From NCBI GenBank assembly GCA_037447125.1, contig JBBIHG010000076.1, positions 1 through 16,915 of the forward strand: a DNA stretch of 16,915 bases, given 5' to 3'. The stretch is from UBA2029 sp037447125. GTDB lineage: Bacteria > Chloroflexota > Anaerolineae > Aggregatilineales > Aggregatilineaceae. A model generated the notes under the pieces. That model ran no database searches, was not told the DNA's origin, and worked only from the letters and a program-made list of their open reading frames with translations. Numbering within the stretch: the stretch's first letter is position 1; each line of letters starts with the position of its first letter. The translations under genes and the position numbers were made by a program. Below, in pieces: positions 1-6,624 of this stretch.

Positions 1-1464
1 TCTGTGTGGATCGAGGGGGAGCAGGTCACTATCCGCGACGCTTCCCACCTGTGGGGGCTGGAGGTCCCCCAGGCGGTCGAGGGTCTGCGCGCCCAGGCCG
101 CCCCGGAGGGGGAGCTTCGCGCGCTGGTCATCGGGCCGGCGGGCGAGAACCTGGTGACCTTCGCCTGCGTCCTCACTGAGGACATGCACGCGGCGGGCCG
201 CACCGGCATGGGGGCGGTGATGGGAGCTAAGAACCTCAAGGCGTTCGTCGTGACCCGCTCCGAGCGCGAGCGCGGGGCGGCGGCTGAGCTTTCCGACGTG
301 GCCCGCCAGTATGCCCGCCAGATCCGCGCGGCGGGGCGTTACGACCTTTATGCCACCACCGGCAATGGGGCCTATATGATCGAGAGCAACGAGATGGGCC
401 TGCTGGGCACGCGCAACTTCCGCGAGGTGCAGTTCGAGGGCGTAGAAGCCATCAACGGCGACAAGCTGCTGTCCTATGTCACCCGCTACAAGAGCTGCCA
501 TCGCTGCCCGGTGCACTGCAAGGCCGAGGTGCGCATCGAGCACGGGCGCTTTGAGATGATGCTGGGCGAGCGCCCCGACATCGAGCCGCTGATGGGCTTC
601 GGCCCGCGCATCGGCGTGAACGACCCGGAAGCGATTCTCTACCTGTTCAATATGACGAATACGCTCGGCCTGGATGTCATGTCCGCCGCCGGTGTGCTCG
701 CCTTCGCCATAGACCTGTACGAGCGGGAGATTCTCTCGCCGTTGGACACGGGCGGCCTGCCGCTGCGCTGGGGCAATGTGGAGGCGGCCATCGCTCTGCT
801 GGGGCAGATCGCGCGGCGCGAGGGGCTGGGCGATGTGCTGGCCGAGGGCGTGCGCGAGGCGGCACAGCGCATCGGCGACGGCGCGGAGCGCTATGCCTTC
901 CACAGCAAGGGGCTGGACTTCCCCGGCTACGATCCGCGCAGCGCCCAGGGGACTGCCCTGGCCTACGCCATCTCCAATCGCGGCGCAGACTATACCAGTG
1001 TCTACCCGTCGCTCGAATACTTCTGGACGCCGGAGCAGGGCAAAGAAGCTTTTGGCGATGAGGCGTCCGTTGACCCCCTCCGCTCGAAGGGCAAGGGGCG
1101 CATGGTGCGCTACGCCTACCAGGTCTCCACGGTGCTCGACGCGCTCGGCGTGTGCAAGGTGCCGATTCTCTCGGTCATTGGCGACTTCAGCCTGGAGCTG
1201 GAAGCGCGCCTGGTGAGCGCCTACACCGGCTGGGACATCACGCCAGACGATCTGTTCGCCATCGGCGCGGAGATCATCACCGCCGAGCGGCGCATCAACC
1301 TGCGCTATGGCCTGACCAGCCAGGACGACACCTTGCCGGCCAAGTTCCTGGAGGAGCCGGCCCCGTCCGGCCCCGCCAAGGGCAATGTGGTGGACCTGGC
1401 GCGCATGGTGGCCGAGTATTACCAGGCGATGGGCTGGGACGAGAACGGCGTGCCGCCCGATTGA
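1..1464 (+). CDS. Aldehyde:ferredoxin oxidoreductase (tungsten AOR family), 5'-truncated
   Basis: The reading frame is already open at base 1, so the true start lies upstream. About 487 residues are visible against roughly 600 in the family, so the N-terminal part of the tungstopterin-binding domain is missing. Visible family hallmarks are IGPAGENL (residues 43-50 counted from the GTG at 4), the GRTGMGAVMGAKNLKA stretch (66-80), and the [4Fe-4S] ligand motif CxxCxxxC (C165, C168, C172), with a likely fourth ligand at C384 (GVC). The family oxidises aldehydes to carboxylic acids in the cytoplasm and passes electrons to ferredoxin, using a tungsten or molybdenum bis-pterin. The substrate cannot be told from sequence. 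A palindrome (1510-1543) and a new promoter follow the gene, so it is probably a separate transcription unit from the methyltransferase downstream. Confidence 0.93.
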   Translation, partial: SVWIEGEQVTIRDASHLWGLEVPQAVEGLRAQAAPEGELRALVIGPAGENLVTFACVLTEDMHAAGRTGMGAVMGAKNLKAFVVTRSERERGAAAELSDVARQYARQIRAAGRYDLYATTGNGAYMIESNEMGLLGTRNFREVQFEGVEAINGDKLLSYVTRYKSCHRCPVHCKAEVRIEHGRFEMMLGERPDIEPLMGFGPRIGVNDPEAILYLFNMTNTLGLDVMSAAGVLAFAIDLYEREILSPLDTGGLPLRWGNVEAAIALLGQIARREGLGDVLAEGVREAAQRIGDGAERYAFHSKGLDFPGYDPRSAQGTALAYAISNRGADYTSVYPSLEYFWTPEQGKEAFGDEASVDPLRSKGKGRMVRYAYQVSTVLDALGVCKVPILSVIGDFSLELEARLVSAYTGWDITPDDLFAIGAEIITAERRINLRYGLTSQDDTLPAKFLEEPAPSGPAKGNVVDLARMVAEYYQAMGWDENGVPPD

Positions 1465-1509
1465 GCGGATCGCGTTCTGCCGCGCTTGTATGCACGAGCC
1501 CAGAGATTC

Positions 1510-1543
1510 AGACTTCCGAAGTCTGCGCAGACTTCGGAAGTCT
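1510..1543. repeat. 34-bp perfect palindrome, possible terminator or REP-like element
   Basis: The left arm AGACTTCCGAAGTCTGC (1510-1526) is followed directly by its exact reverse complement (1527-1543). Each arm is itself a hairpin (AGACTTC, one spacer base, GAAGTCT), so the element can fold as one long stem or two short ones. It lies 46 bp after the AOR stop. No clear T-run follows (TCTTGCTATGG), so a classic rho-independent terminator is only possible. The self-nested design suggests a dispersed palindromic repeat. Confidence 0.75.
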
Positions 1544-1572
1544 TGCTATGGCCCGCTCGCCATGCCCTTCGC

Positions 1573-1601
1573 TTGACGCTGCGGGGATTGGACTCTATAA
1601 T
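1573..1601 (+). promoter_or_regulatory. Sigma70-type promoter for the MttB-like gene (copy 1)
   Basis: A -35 box TTGACG (1573-1578) is separated by exactly 17 bp from a perfect -10 box TATAAT (1596-1601). Transcription would start near 1608, about 75 bases before the methyltransferase ATG at 1684. The operator-like repeats begin at the predicted start site. Confidence 0.7.
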
Positions 1602-1604
1602 CTC

Positions 1605-1636
1605 ATATATCAGTTGATCACAGTTGATATAATCAA
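1605..1636. promoter_or_regulatory. Operator-like repeat cluster at the transcription start
   Basis: CAGTTGAT occurs twice with a 10-bp period (1611-1618 and 1621-1628), placing both copies on one helix face. They are followed by the palindrome TTGAT-ATA-ATCAA (1624-1636). TATCAGTTG (1608-1616) recurs at the gntR promoter (13619-13627, - strand). A position just downstream of the -10 box fits repression. Binding by the GntR protein of this window is an inference. Confidence 0.5.
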
Positions 1637-1683
1637 TCCGGTCTGAAAATATAGCAAAGCTCACCCTCTGGAATAGGACAGCC

Positions 1684-3129
1684 ATGATTGAGACACACGG
1701 ATTGCGTCAGACCAGTGCTCACTACTCGCGTATGGGGCCGGCGGAGTGTGAGCGGATTCACGCCGGCTGCCTGGAAGTGCTGGAGCGCGTCGGCGTCGAG
1801 GTTCACGATGAGCGCGCGCGGCAGATTCTCGTGAAGGGCGGCGGCAAAGCAGACGGCATCCGCATCCGCCTGCCGGAGCACCTGGTGCATTGGGCGCTCG
1901 AAACGGCTCCTTCGCGTATGACCCTCTGCGACCGGGATGGCAAGGTCGCCATGCGCGCCTGGGGCTACAACTCCTACTTCGGCGGCGGGTCGGACTGTCT
2001 CAACATCCTCGATCACCGCACGGGCCAGCGCCGGCGCGCCGTGCTGCAGGACGTGAAAGAGGCCGCCATCCTGCAAGACGCGCTGCCCGAAGTGGACTTC
2101 CTCATGTCCGCCGTGCTGCCCTCGGATGTCAACCAGCAGATTTATGACCGCTACCAGATGGAGGTGATGCTCAACCACTCCACCAAGCCCATCGTCTTCG
2201 TCTCGCCGGACTTCGAGGGCTGTGTGGCGGCGGTGGAGATGTGCGAGATTGTCGCTGGCGGTGCTGAGGCGTTCCAGCGCAGCCCCTTCGCCACCTGTTA
2301 CATCAATGTCACCTCCGGCCTGATCGCCAACCAGGAAGCCCTGCAGAAGTGCATCTACCTGGCCGAGAAGGGGCTGCCGCTGCTGTATATCCCGATCAAC
2401 GCGGGCGGCGTCAACTGCCCGGTGACCAGCGCGGGCGTGCTGGCCACGCTCTACGCGGGCATCTTGCTGGGCGTCGTGTTGGCCCAGTTGGTGCGCGAAG
2501 GGACGCCTGTAGGGACGACCGGCTGGAACGGAGGGCCGTACAACCTGCAGAGCATGGTCGGCAACTATGTGCTGGCCGACGAGCAGGGCGTCTCCATCGC
2601 CATGGGCAAGTACTACAACCTGCCCGTCTTCGGGTTGGCCGGCTCGACCGACTCGAAGGTGCTCGACCAGCAGTGCGGGGCCGAGGTCATCTACAGCCTG
2701 CTCTTCGCGCTGCTTTCGGGGGCGAACATCAACCACGACCTGGGCTTCATGGACGCCGGCCTGCAATACTCCTTCCAACTGCTGGCGCTGTGCAACGAGC
2801 ACCTGGGCTTCCTGCGCGCGGCGACGGCGGGCGTTTCCGTCACCGACGACGACCTGGCCCTGGACGTGATTGAGGAGCTTGGCCCCACCGGTGACTACCT
2901 GACCCACGAGCACACGCTGAAGAACTTCCGGCGGGCGTACCATTCCAAGCTGGTGGACAAGAACGTGTATTCGCAGTGGGAACAGCGCGGCGCCACGACC
3001 ATGGAACAGCGCGCCGCCACCTGGGTTGACAAGATTCTGGCCAGCCACGAGCCGCCGCTCCTGCCCGCCGACATTCAGCGCGACATCCACAAGATTGTCG
3101 AGCGCGAGTTGGAGCGGGTGGGGGGATGA
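1684..3129 (+). CDS. Trimethylamine methyltransferase (MttB) superfamily protein, non-pyrrolysine, copy 1
   Basis: 481 residues, close to full length for the MttB superfamily (about 470-500), with no in-frame amber codon. It therefore belongs to the pyrrolysine-free branch that includes the glycine-betaine methyltransferase MtgB. The N-terminal GCLEVLERVGVEVHDERA segment (28-45) is typical, as is the C-terminal barrel region with SKVLDQQ (324-330), LSGANINHDLGF (344-355) and ELGPTGDYL (398-406). Characterised members move a methyl group from a quaternary or tertiary amine to a corrinoid protein. No corrinoid protein is encoded nearby, so substrate and acceptor are unknown. The ATG at 1684 has an AGGA ribosome site 6-10 bases upstream. 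The gene has its own promoter (1573-1601) and is followed after 32 bp by a PLP enzyme, probably in one operon. It is clearly paralogous to the copy at 4485-5939. Confidence 0.9.
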   Translation: MIETHGLRQTSAHYSRMGPAECERIHAGCLEVLERVGVEVHDERARQILVKGGGKADGIRIRLPEHLVHWALETAPSRMTLCDRDGKVAMRAWGYNSYFGGGSDCLNILDHRTGQRRRAVLQDVKEAAILQDALPEVDFLMSAVLPSDVNQQIYDRYQMEVMLNHSTKPIVFVSPDFEGCVAAVEMCEIVAGGAEAFQRSPFATCYINVTSGLIANQEALQKCIYLAEKGLPLLYIPINAGGVNCPVTSAGVLATLYAGILLGVVLAQLVREGTPVGTTGWNGGPYNLQSMVGNYVLADEQGVSIAMGKYYNLPVFGLAGSTDSKVLDQQCGAEVIYSLLFALLSGANINHDLGFMDAGLQYSFQLLALCNEHLGFLRAATAGVSVTDDDLALDVIEELGPTGDYLTHEHTLKNFRRAYHSKLVDKNVYSQWEQRGATTMEQRAATWVDKILASHEPPLLPADIQRDIHKIVERELERVGG

Positions 3130-3161
3130 ACGCGGCTCTGCCCCGCAAAGGATAAGCTGTC

Positions 3162-4406
3162 GTGCACGACAAGAAACCGTTCTTCATGCGCGACCCCTGG
3201 CAGTACAGCCCGGCGGACAGGCCCGGCCCCGGCCCCGACGCCGGGCTGGGCTTCGACACGCGGGCGCTGCATACGGGCTTCCGCCCGCTGCGCGACGTGG
3301 GCAAGTTCCGCTCCTTCGTGACGCCGATTGCCCAGTCCATGACCTACCCCTACGAGCGCTTCGACCAGTTCCCGGACTTCATCTACGGGCGCAGCAAGAC
3401 GCCCACCGTCAGCGTGCTGGAAGAGCGGCTGGCCGCGCTCGAAGGCGGCGAAGGGGCCGTGACCGGCAGCTCTGGATCGCAGTCGCTCTTCAGCCTGATC
3501 TTCACGCTGGCTAGGCCCGGCGACAACGTGGTGACCAGCCTCAACATCTTCGGCGAGGGGTATAAGCAGGCGGCGTCCATCTTCCCGCAGCGGACAGGGA
3601 TCGAGTTCCGCTTCGTCAGCGACCCGGCAGACCCCGAGGCGTGGGATGCGCTGGTGGACGGCAGGACGCGCCTGGTGTGGGTCGAGACGCCCAGCAACCC
3701 CTGTCTGTTCGTCACCGACATCGCCGCTGTGGCCGAGGTAGCCCACGCGCGCGGTGTGCCGCTGCTGGTGGATAACACCATCGCCACGCCCGCCCTGCAA
3801 CAGCCCTTTGCCCTGGGCGCCGATATCGTCCTGCTCTCCATCACCAAGTTCATCTGCGGCAACGCCAGCGTCATCGGCGGGGCGATTGTCGGGCCGGAGG
3901 CGCTGTGCGAGGACATCCGCTGGAACACGCAGGAGTTCGTCGGCGCGGTCATGCAGCCGCTCGAAGCGTGGCTGGTGCTGCAATTCCTGGAGACGCTGTC
4001 GCTGCGCATGGAGCGCCACAGCCACAACGCGCAGGCCGTCGCTGAGTTCCTGGCGGCGCACCCGAAGGTGACTCGCGTCAACTATCCGGGGCTGCCGGGC
4101 CACCCGCAGCACGCGCTGGCCCACCGCCAGATGAGCGCGCCGGGCGGCCTGCTGTCGTTCGTGGTGCCGGGCGGGATGCGCGGCACGGCGACGGTCATGG
4201 ACAGCCTGCAACTGGTCATCCACGCGGTGACGTTTGGCACCAGCCGCACGATCTGCATGCACCCGGCGACCATCACCCACGAGCACATGATGCCGCAGGA
4301 GCGGGCGACCGCCGGCATTGACGATGGCCTGATCCGGCTCTCGGTGGGCCTGGAAAACGCCGAAGACATCATTGCCGATCTGGATCAGGCGTTGGGCAGA
4401 CTCTAG
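3162..4406 (+). CDS. PLP-dependent Cys/Met metabolism enzyme (cystathionine gamma-synthase / gamma-lyase / O-acetylhomoserine sulfhydrylase family)
   Basis: 414 residues, normal length for fold-type I Cys/Met enzymes. The family pattern is visible: YGR (75-77) for phosphate binding from the partner subunit, GSSGSQS (102-108) in the phosphate loop, ETPSNP (175-180), VDNT with D204 contacting the pyridine nitrogen, and LSITKFICGNASVIGG with K229 as the Schiff-base lysine. The C-terminus has RLSVGLENAEDIIADL, also typical. Family members catalyse gamma- or beta-elimination or replacement on cysteine, homocysteine, methionine or acyl-homoserine in the cytoplasm. Which reaction applies is not decidable here. 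The GTG start at 3162 is preferred because AAAGGA (3146-3151) lies upstream. The first in-frame ATG (3186) has no ribosome site and would remove eight residues. Lying 32 bp after the methyltransferase gene, it may act on the same sulfur or methylated compound. Confidence 0.88.
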   Translation: MHDKKPFFMRDPWQYSPADRPGPGPDAGLGFDTRALHTGFRPLRDVGKFRSFVTPIAQSMTYPYERFDQFPDFIYGRSKTPTVSVLEERLAALEGGEGAVTGSSGSQSLFSLIFTLARPGDNVVTSLNIFGEGYKQAASIFPQRTGIEFRFVSDPADPEAWDALVDGRTRLVWVETPSNPCLFVTDIAAVAEVAHARGVPLLVDNTIATPALQQPFALGADIVLLSITKFICGNASVIGGAIVGPEALCEDIRWNTQEFVGAVMQPLEAWLVLQFLETLSLRMERHSHNAQAVAEFLAAHPKVTRVNYPGLPGHPQHALAHRQMSAPGGLLSFVVPGGMRGTATVMDSLQLVIHAVTFGTSRTICMHPATITHEHMMPQERATAGIDDGLIRLSVGLENAEDIIADLDQALGRL

Positions 4407-4433
4407 GCGCGGGCAAGGGCGAGAACCGCGTGT

Positions 4434-4458
4434 AGGGGAAGGTTTCAAACCCTCCCCT
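4434..4458. terminator. Bidirectional terminator-like palindrome between convergent genes
   Basis: AGGGGAAGGTTT pairs with AAACCCTCCCCT around a single central C, giving 12 positions with one A/C mismatch. It sits in the 78-bp space between the stops of the + strand PLP enzyme and the - strand methyltransferase, where both transcripts should end. There is no long T-run on either side. The GGTTTCAAACC core resembles dispersed palindromes of GC-rich Chloroflexota genomes, so it may be a repeat that also works as a terminator. Confidence 0.6.
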
Positions 4459-4484
4459 GCGATTCCTTTCCCGTCTGGGGTGTT

Positions 4485-5939
4485 CTACGAGGCATCCACG
4501 CGCGCGGCGGCGGCCCGCAGCACGGCCTCGATCTGCTCGGCGGCGCCGGGCGGCAGCGGCGGCGGGGTGTGCGTTGTCAGGATGTGGCGCACCCGCGCCC
4601 GCACCCGCTCGTGCATCGTGCTCGCTCCCGCCGCCTGCCAGTTCACCCACCGCTGGCGATCCATCAGGCGCGGCACCCAGATTTCCTGTCGGCAGCGGCG
4701 CGCTGTCTCCTCGGCGGACATGAAATCCCCGGCGGGACCTACCTGGTCAATCAGGTCGAGCATCAGCGTGTCGTCGCTGACCTCTATCCCGCGCATGATG
4801 CGCCGCGTCATGGCGATGATCTCGTCGGTCATCACCAGCATCTCCAGCGAGCCGGTGTCTGTGTTATCCAGGAAGCCCACGTCGTGCACCAGCGTCGCGC
4901 CGCTCAAGCCGGAGAGCACGACCTGTACGGCGCTCTCAATCGCTGCCTGCTGGTCGAGCACTTTCGCCTCCGACGCCCCCGCGGTGCCCATGAAGGGCAG
5001 CCCCAGGTAGCGCGAGATGTCGGCCATGGCCGCGCTGTAGAGGCTCATCTCCGGGCCGCCGTAGGCGGGCGTGCCGGTGCGCAGATCCATCGGCTGGGGC
5101 ACGCCACCGATGCACACCTTCGCCCCCCGCTCCTTAAGCTGAATGGCCGCCAAACCGCTCAGCGCCCCGGCCAGGTAGATCACGAACAGCCCCGCCCCCG
5201 TCACCGGCGCGGTGGAACCCGCCGTCCCGCCGCCGATGTAGATGACCGGGATGCCGCGCTCGGCGGCCCACAGCGCGTTGCCCAGTTCGACATCGGTGTG
5301 CTGTAGCGGCGAGTGGTAGGTGCCAAACAGTCCGAAGAAGGGGTACTGGCGCAAGCTCTTCGCGCTGCCGGCCACGGCCAGGGCAATCTCGTAGATGTCG
5401 GTCAGGTTCTGGCGGGTGAAGGCCCAGGGCAGGACGGGCTTACCGGTGTTGGCGATCAGCTCGACAAACTCGATCACCGGGGCCAGCTCTGGCGGCACGT
5501 CGCCGATCAGGCCGAGGCCCATCGCGTAATCAATGTGCTCCAGCGCGTCGCAGACGCGGGCGGTCAGGCCGGGGTCGCCGCGTTGGGCGCGGCGACGCTC
5601 GCCCGTCTGCGGGTCCACGTAGTAGGTGCAGGTCGGGCCAGGGCCGAAGTAGACCCGGTCAGGCGCGATCTGCAGGCGGTGCCGGCGGTCACGCCCCCAC
5701 AGGGTGAAGGTGCGCGGCGCTGCCGCTACCGCGTCCTGGATGATGTGTGGCGGGATGCGCACGCGCTCGCCCTCGGCGCAGGCGCCCGCCGCGACCAGCA
5801 GATCGCGCGCCTCTGCGTTGAGGACGTTGACACCGGTGCGTTGCAGGCATTCCAGCGTGGCCTGGTAGACTTTCTCGATCTGCGCGTCCGACAGGACGCG
5901 AAACTGGGGGGTCTGGTGTGCGCTGTAGTTGGTGTCCAT
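4485..5939 (-). CDS. Trimethylamine methyltransferase (MttB) superfamily protein, non-pyrrolysine, copy 2
   Basis: 484 residues, full length for the family, with no in-frame amber codon. It shares the architecture of the copy at 1684-3129: TLECLQRTGVNVLNAEA (28-44), PVTGAGLFVIYLAGALSG (245-262), AKVLDQQ (325-331), LSGATLVHDVGF (345-356) and QVGPAGDFM (399-407). Much of the middle is different, so the two probably have different substrates. It is the last gene of the - strand run with the Opp/Dpp importer and lies 34 bp after the CBS-ACT gene. That suggests it processes what the transporter brings in, presumably by demethylation. The ATG at 5939 has only a weak ribosome site, which may mean low or coupled translation. 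No corrinoid partner is in the window. Confidence 0.88.
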   Translation of the reverse strand: MDTNYSAHQTPQFRVLSDAQIEKVYQATLECLQRTGVNVLNAEARDLLVAAGACAEGERVRIPPHIIQDAVAAAPRTFTLWGRDRRHRLQIAPDRVYFGPGPTCTYYVDPQTGERRRAQRGDPGLTARVCDALEHIDYAMGLGLIGDVPPELAPVIEFVELIANTGKPVLPWAFTRQNLTDIYEIALAVAGSAKSLRQYPFFGLFGTYHSPLQHTDVELGNALWAAERGIPVIYIGGGTAGSTAPVTGAGLFVIYLAGALSGLAAIQLKERGAKVCIGGVPQPMDLRTGTPAYGGPEMSLYSAAMADISRYLGLPFMGTAGASEAKVLDQQAAIESAVQVVLSGLSGATLVHDVGFLDNTDTGSLEMLVMTDEIIAMTRRIMRGIEVSDDTLMLDLIDQVGPAGDFMSAEETARRCRQEIWVPRLMDRQRWVNWQAAGASTMHERVRARVRHILTTHTPPPLPPGAAEQIEAVLRAAAARVDAS

Positions 5940-5973
5940 TGAGGGTTAGGCGTTTCCGGTATGGGCGCGCGGG

Positions 5974-6624
5974 CTACACTTCCCGCACGTCGAGGATCTC
6001 CTGGCCTTCGACAGCGCTGAGCGCCGCGATCACTTCGTCTTTGGCGGCGCGAATCTTGACGACGGCATCCCACTTGTTGGGGTCTTTCTGGCAGATGACG
6101 CCGCCCATCGTTTCGATGCCCCAGCCCTGCCGGGCGATGGCCGTGACCAGCCTGGCCAGCTCCCCTCTGATCATCGGCATGCGCATGGTGACACGCACGC
6201 CGGAGACGCGCCCGGCCATCATCTCGGCCAGGATGGTCAGCAAGTCGCTCTCGGTGATCAGGCCGACGATGATGCCCTCGCTGACCACTGGCAGGCAGCC
6301 GACGCGGTTCTTGACCATGACCGAGGCGGCCTGCTCGATGGGCGTGTCGGGATCAATGTGGATCACGTCCCGCGCCTTGACCATGACATCGCGGACTTTC
6401 AAGTCCGACAGCAGGCGGGTGATCTCCCAGATGTCCAGGCTGGCCAGCCGGCGGGGGTCGATCAGCATGGCCTGCGGGGTCAGCAGGCCCAGCAGCCGCT
6501 TGCCATCGCCGACCACCGGCAGATAGCGGAGATTGTTCTCGGTCATGTACTGCTGCGCCGCTACGACGGACATCTCTGGCTCGGCCAGCAACGGGTGCCT
6601 GACCATGTAATCCTTAACCAGCAT
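5974..6624 (-). CDS. CBS-CBS-ACT protein (AcuB-like)
   Basis: 216 residues. Two CBS motifs fill about residues 1-60 (MLVKDYMVRHP, LRYLPVVGDGKRLLGLLT) and 74-135 (VRDVMVKARDVIHIDPDTP, VGCLPVVSEGIIVGLITESDLL). An ACT-like domain follows at about 142-216 (GVRVTMRMPMIRGELARLVTAI). This is the AcuB architecture. CBS pairs usually bind adenosyl ligands and ACT domains bind amino acids or other small molecules, so the protein is a likely cytoplasmic sensor or allosteric subunit. The start is ATG 6624, preceded by a strong AAGGAGGG, and not a longer in-frame alternative at 6678. The start overlaps the end of the ATPase gene by 11 bases, indicating translational coupling. Its place between transporter ATPase and methyltransferase suggests it gauges import or the methylation substrate, but this is inference. 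Confidence 0.87.
   Translation of the reverse strand: MLVKDYMVRHPLLAEPEMSVVAAQQYMTENNLRYLPVVGDGKRLLGLLTPQAMLIDPRRLASLDIWEITRLLSDLKVRDVMVKARDVIHIDPDTPIEQAASVMVKNRVGCLPVVSEGIIVGLITESDLLTILAEMMAGRVSGVRVTMRMPMIRGELARLVTAIARQGWGIETMGGVICQKDPNKWDAVVKIRAAKDEVIAALSAVEGQEILDVREV

Noticed and set aside
1611..1628. CRISPR-like or iteron array from CAGTTGAT repeats
   Set aside because: There are only two copies 10 bp apart at a promoter, with no spacers, cas genes or replication genes. An operator is the simpler reading.
1633..3090. Long open frame on the - strand opposite the copy-1 methyltransferase gene
   Set aside because: GC-rich codon use leaves the antisense strand free of stops. The product is low-complexity and matches no family, while the + strand protein is clear.
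3075..4448. 457-codon - strand open frame opposite the PLP enzyme
   Set aside because: It is antisense to a gene with all PLP active-site residues and has no recognisable domain.
1684..5939. Pyrrolysine-containing MttB with a read-through amber codon
   Set aside because: Both MttB-like genes are open across their full length with no internal TAG, and no pyl genes are present.
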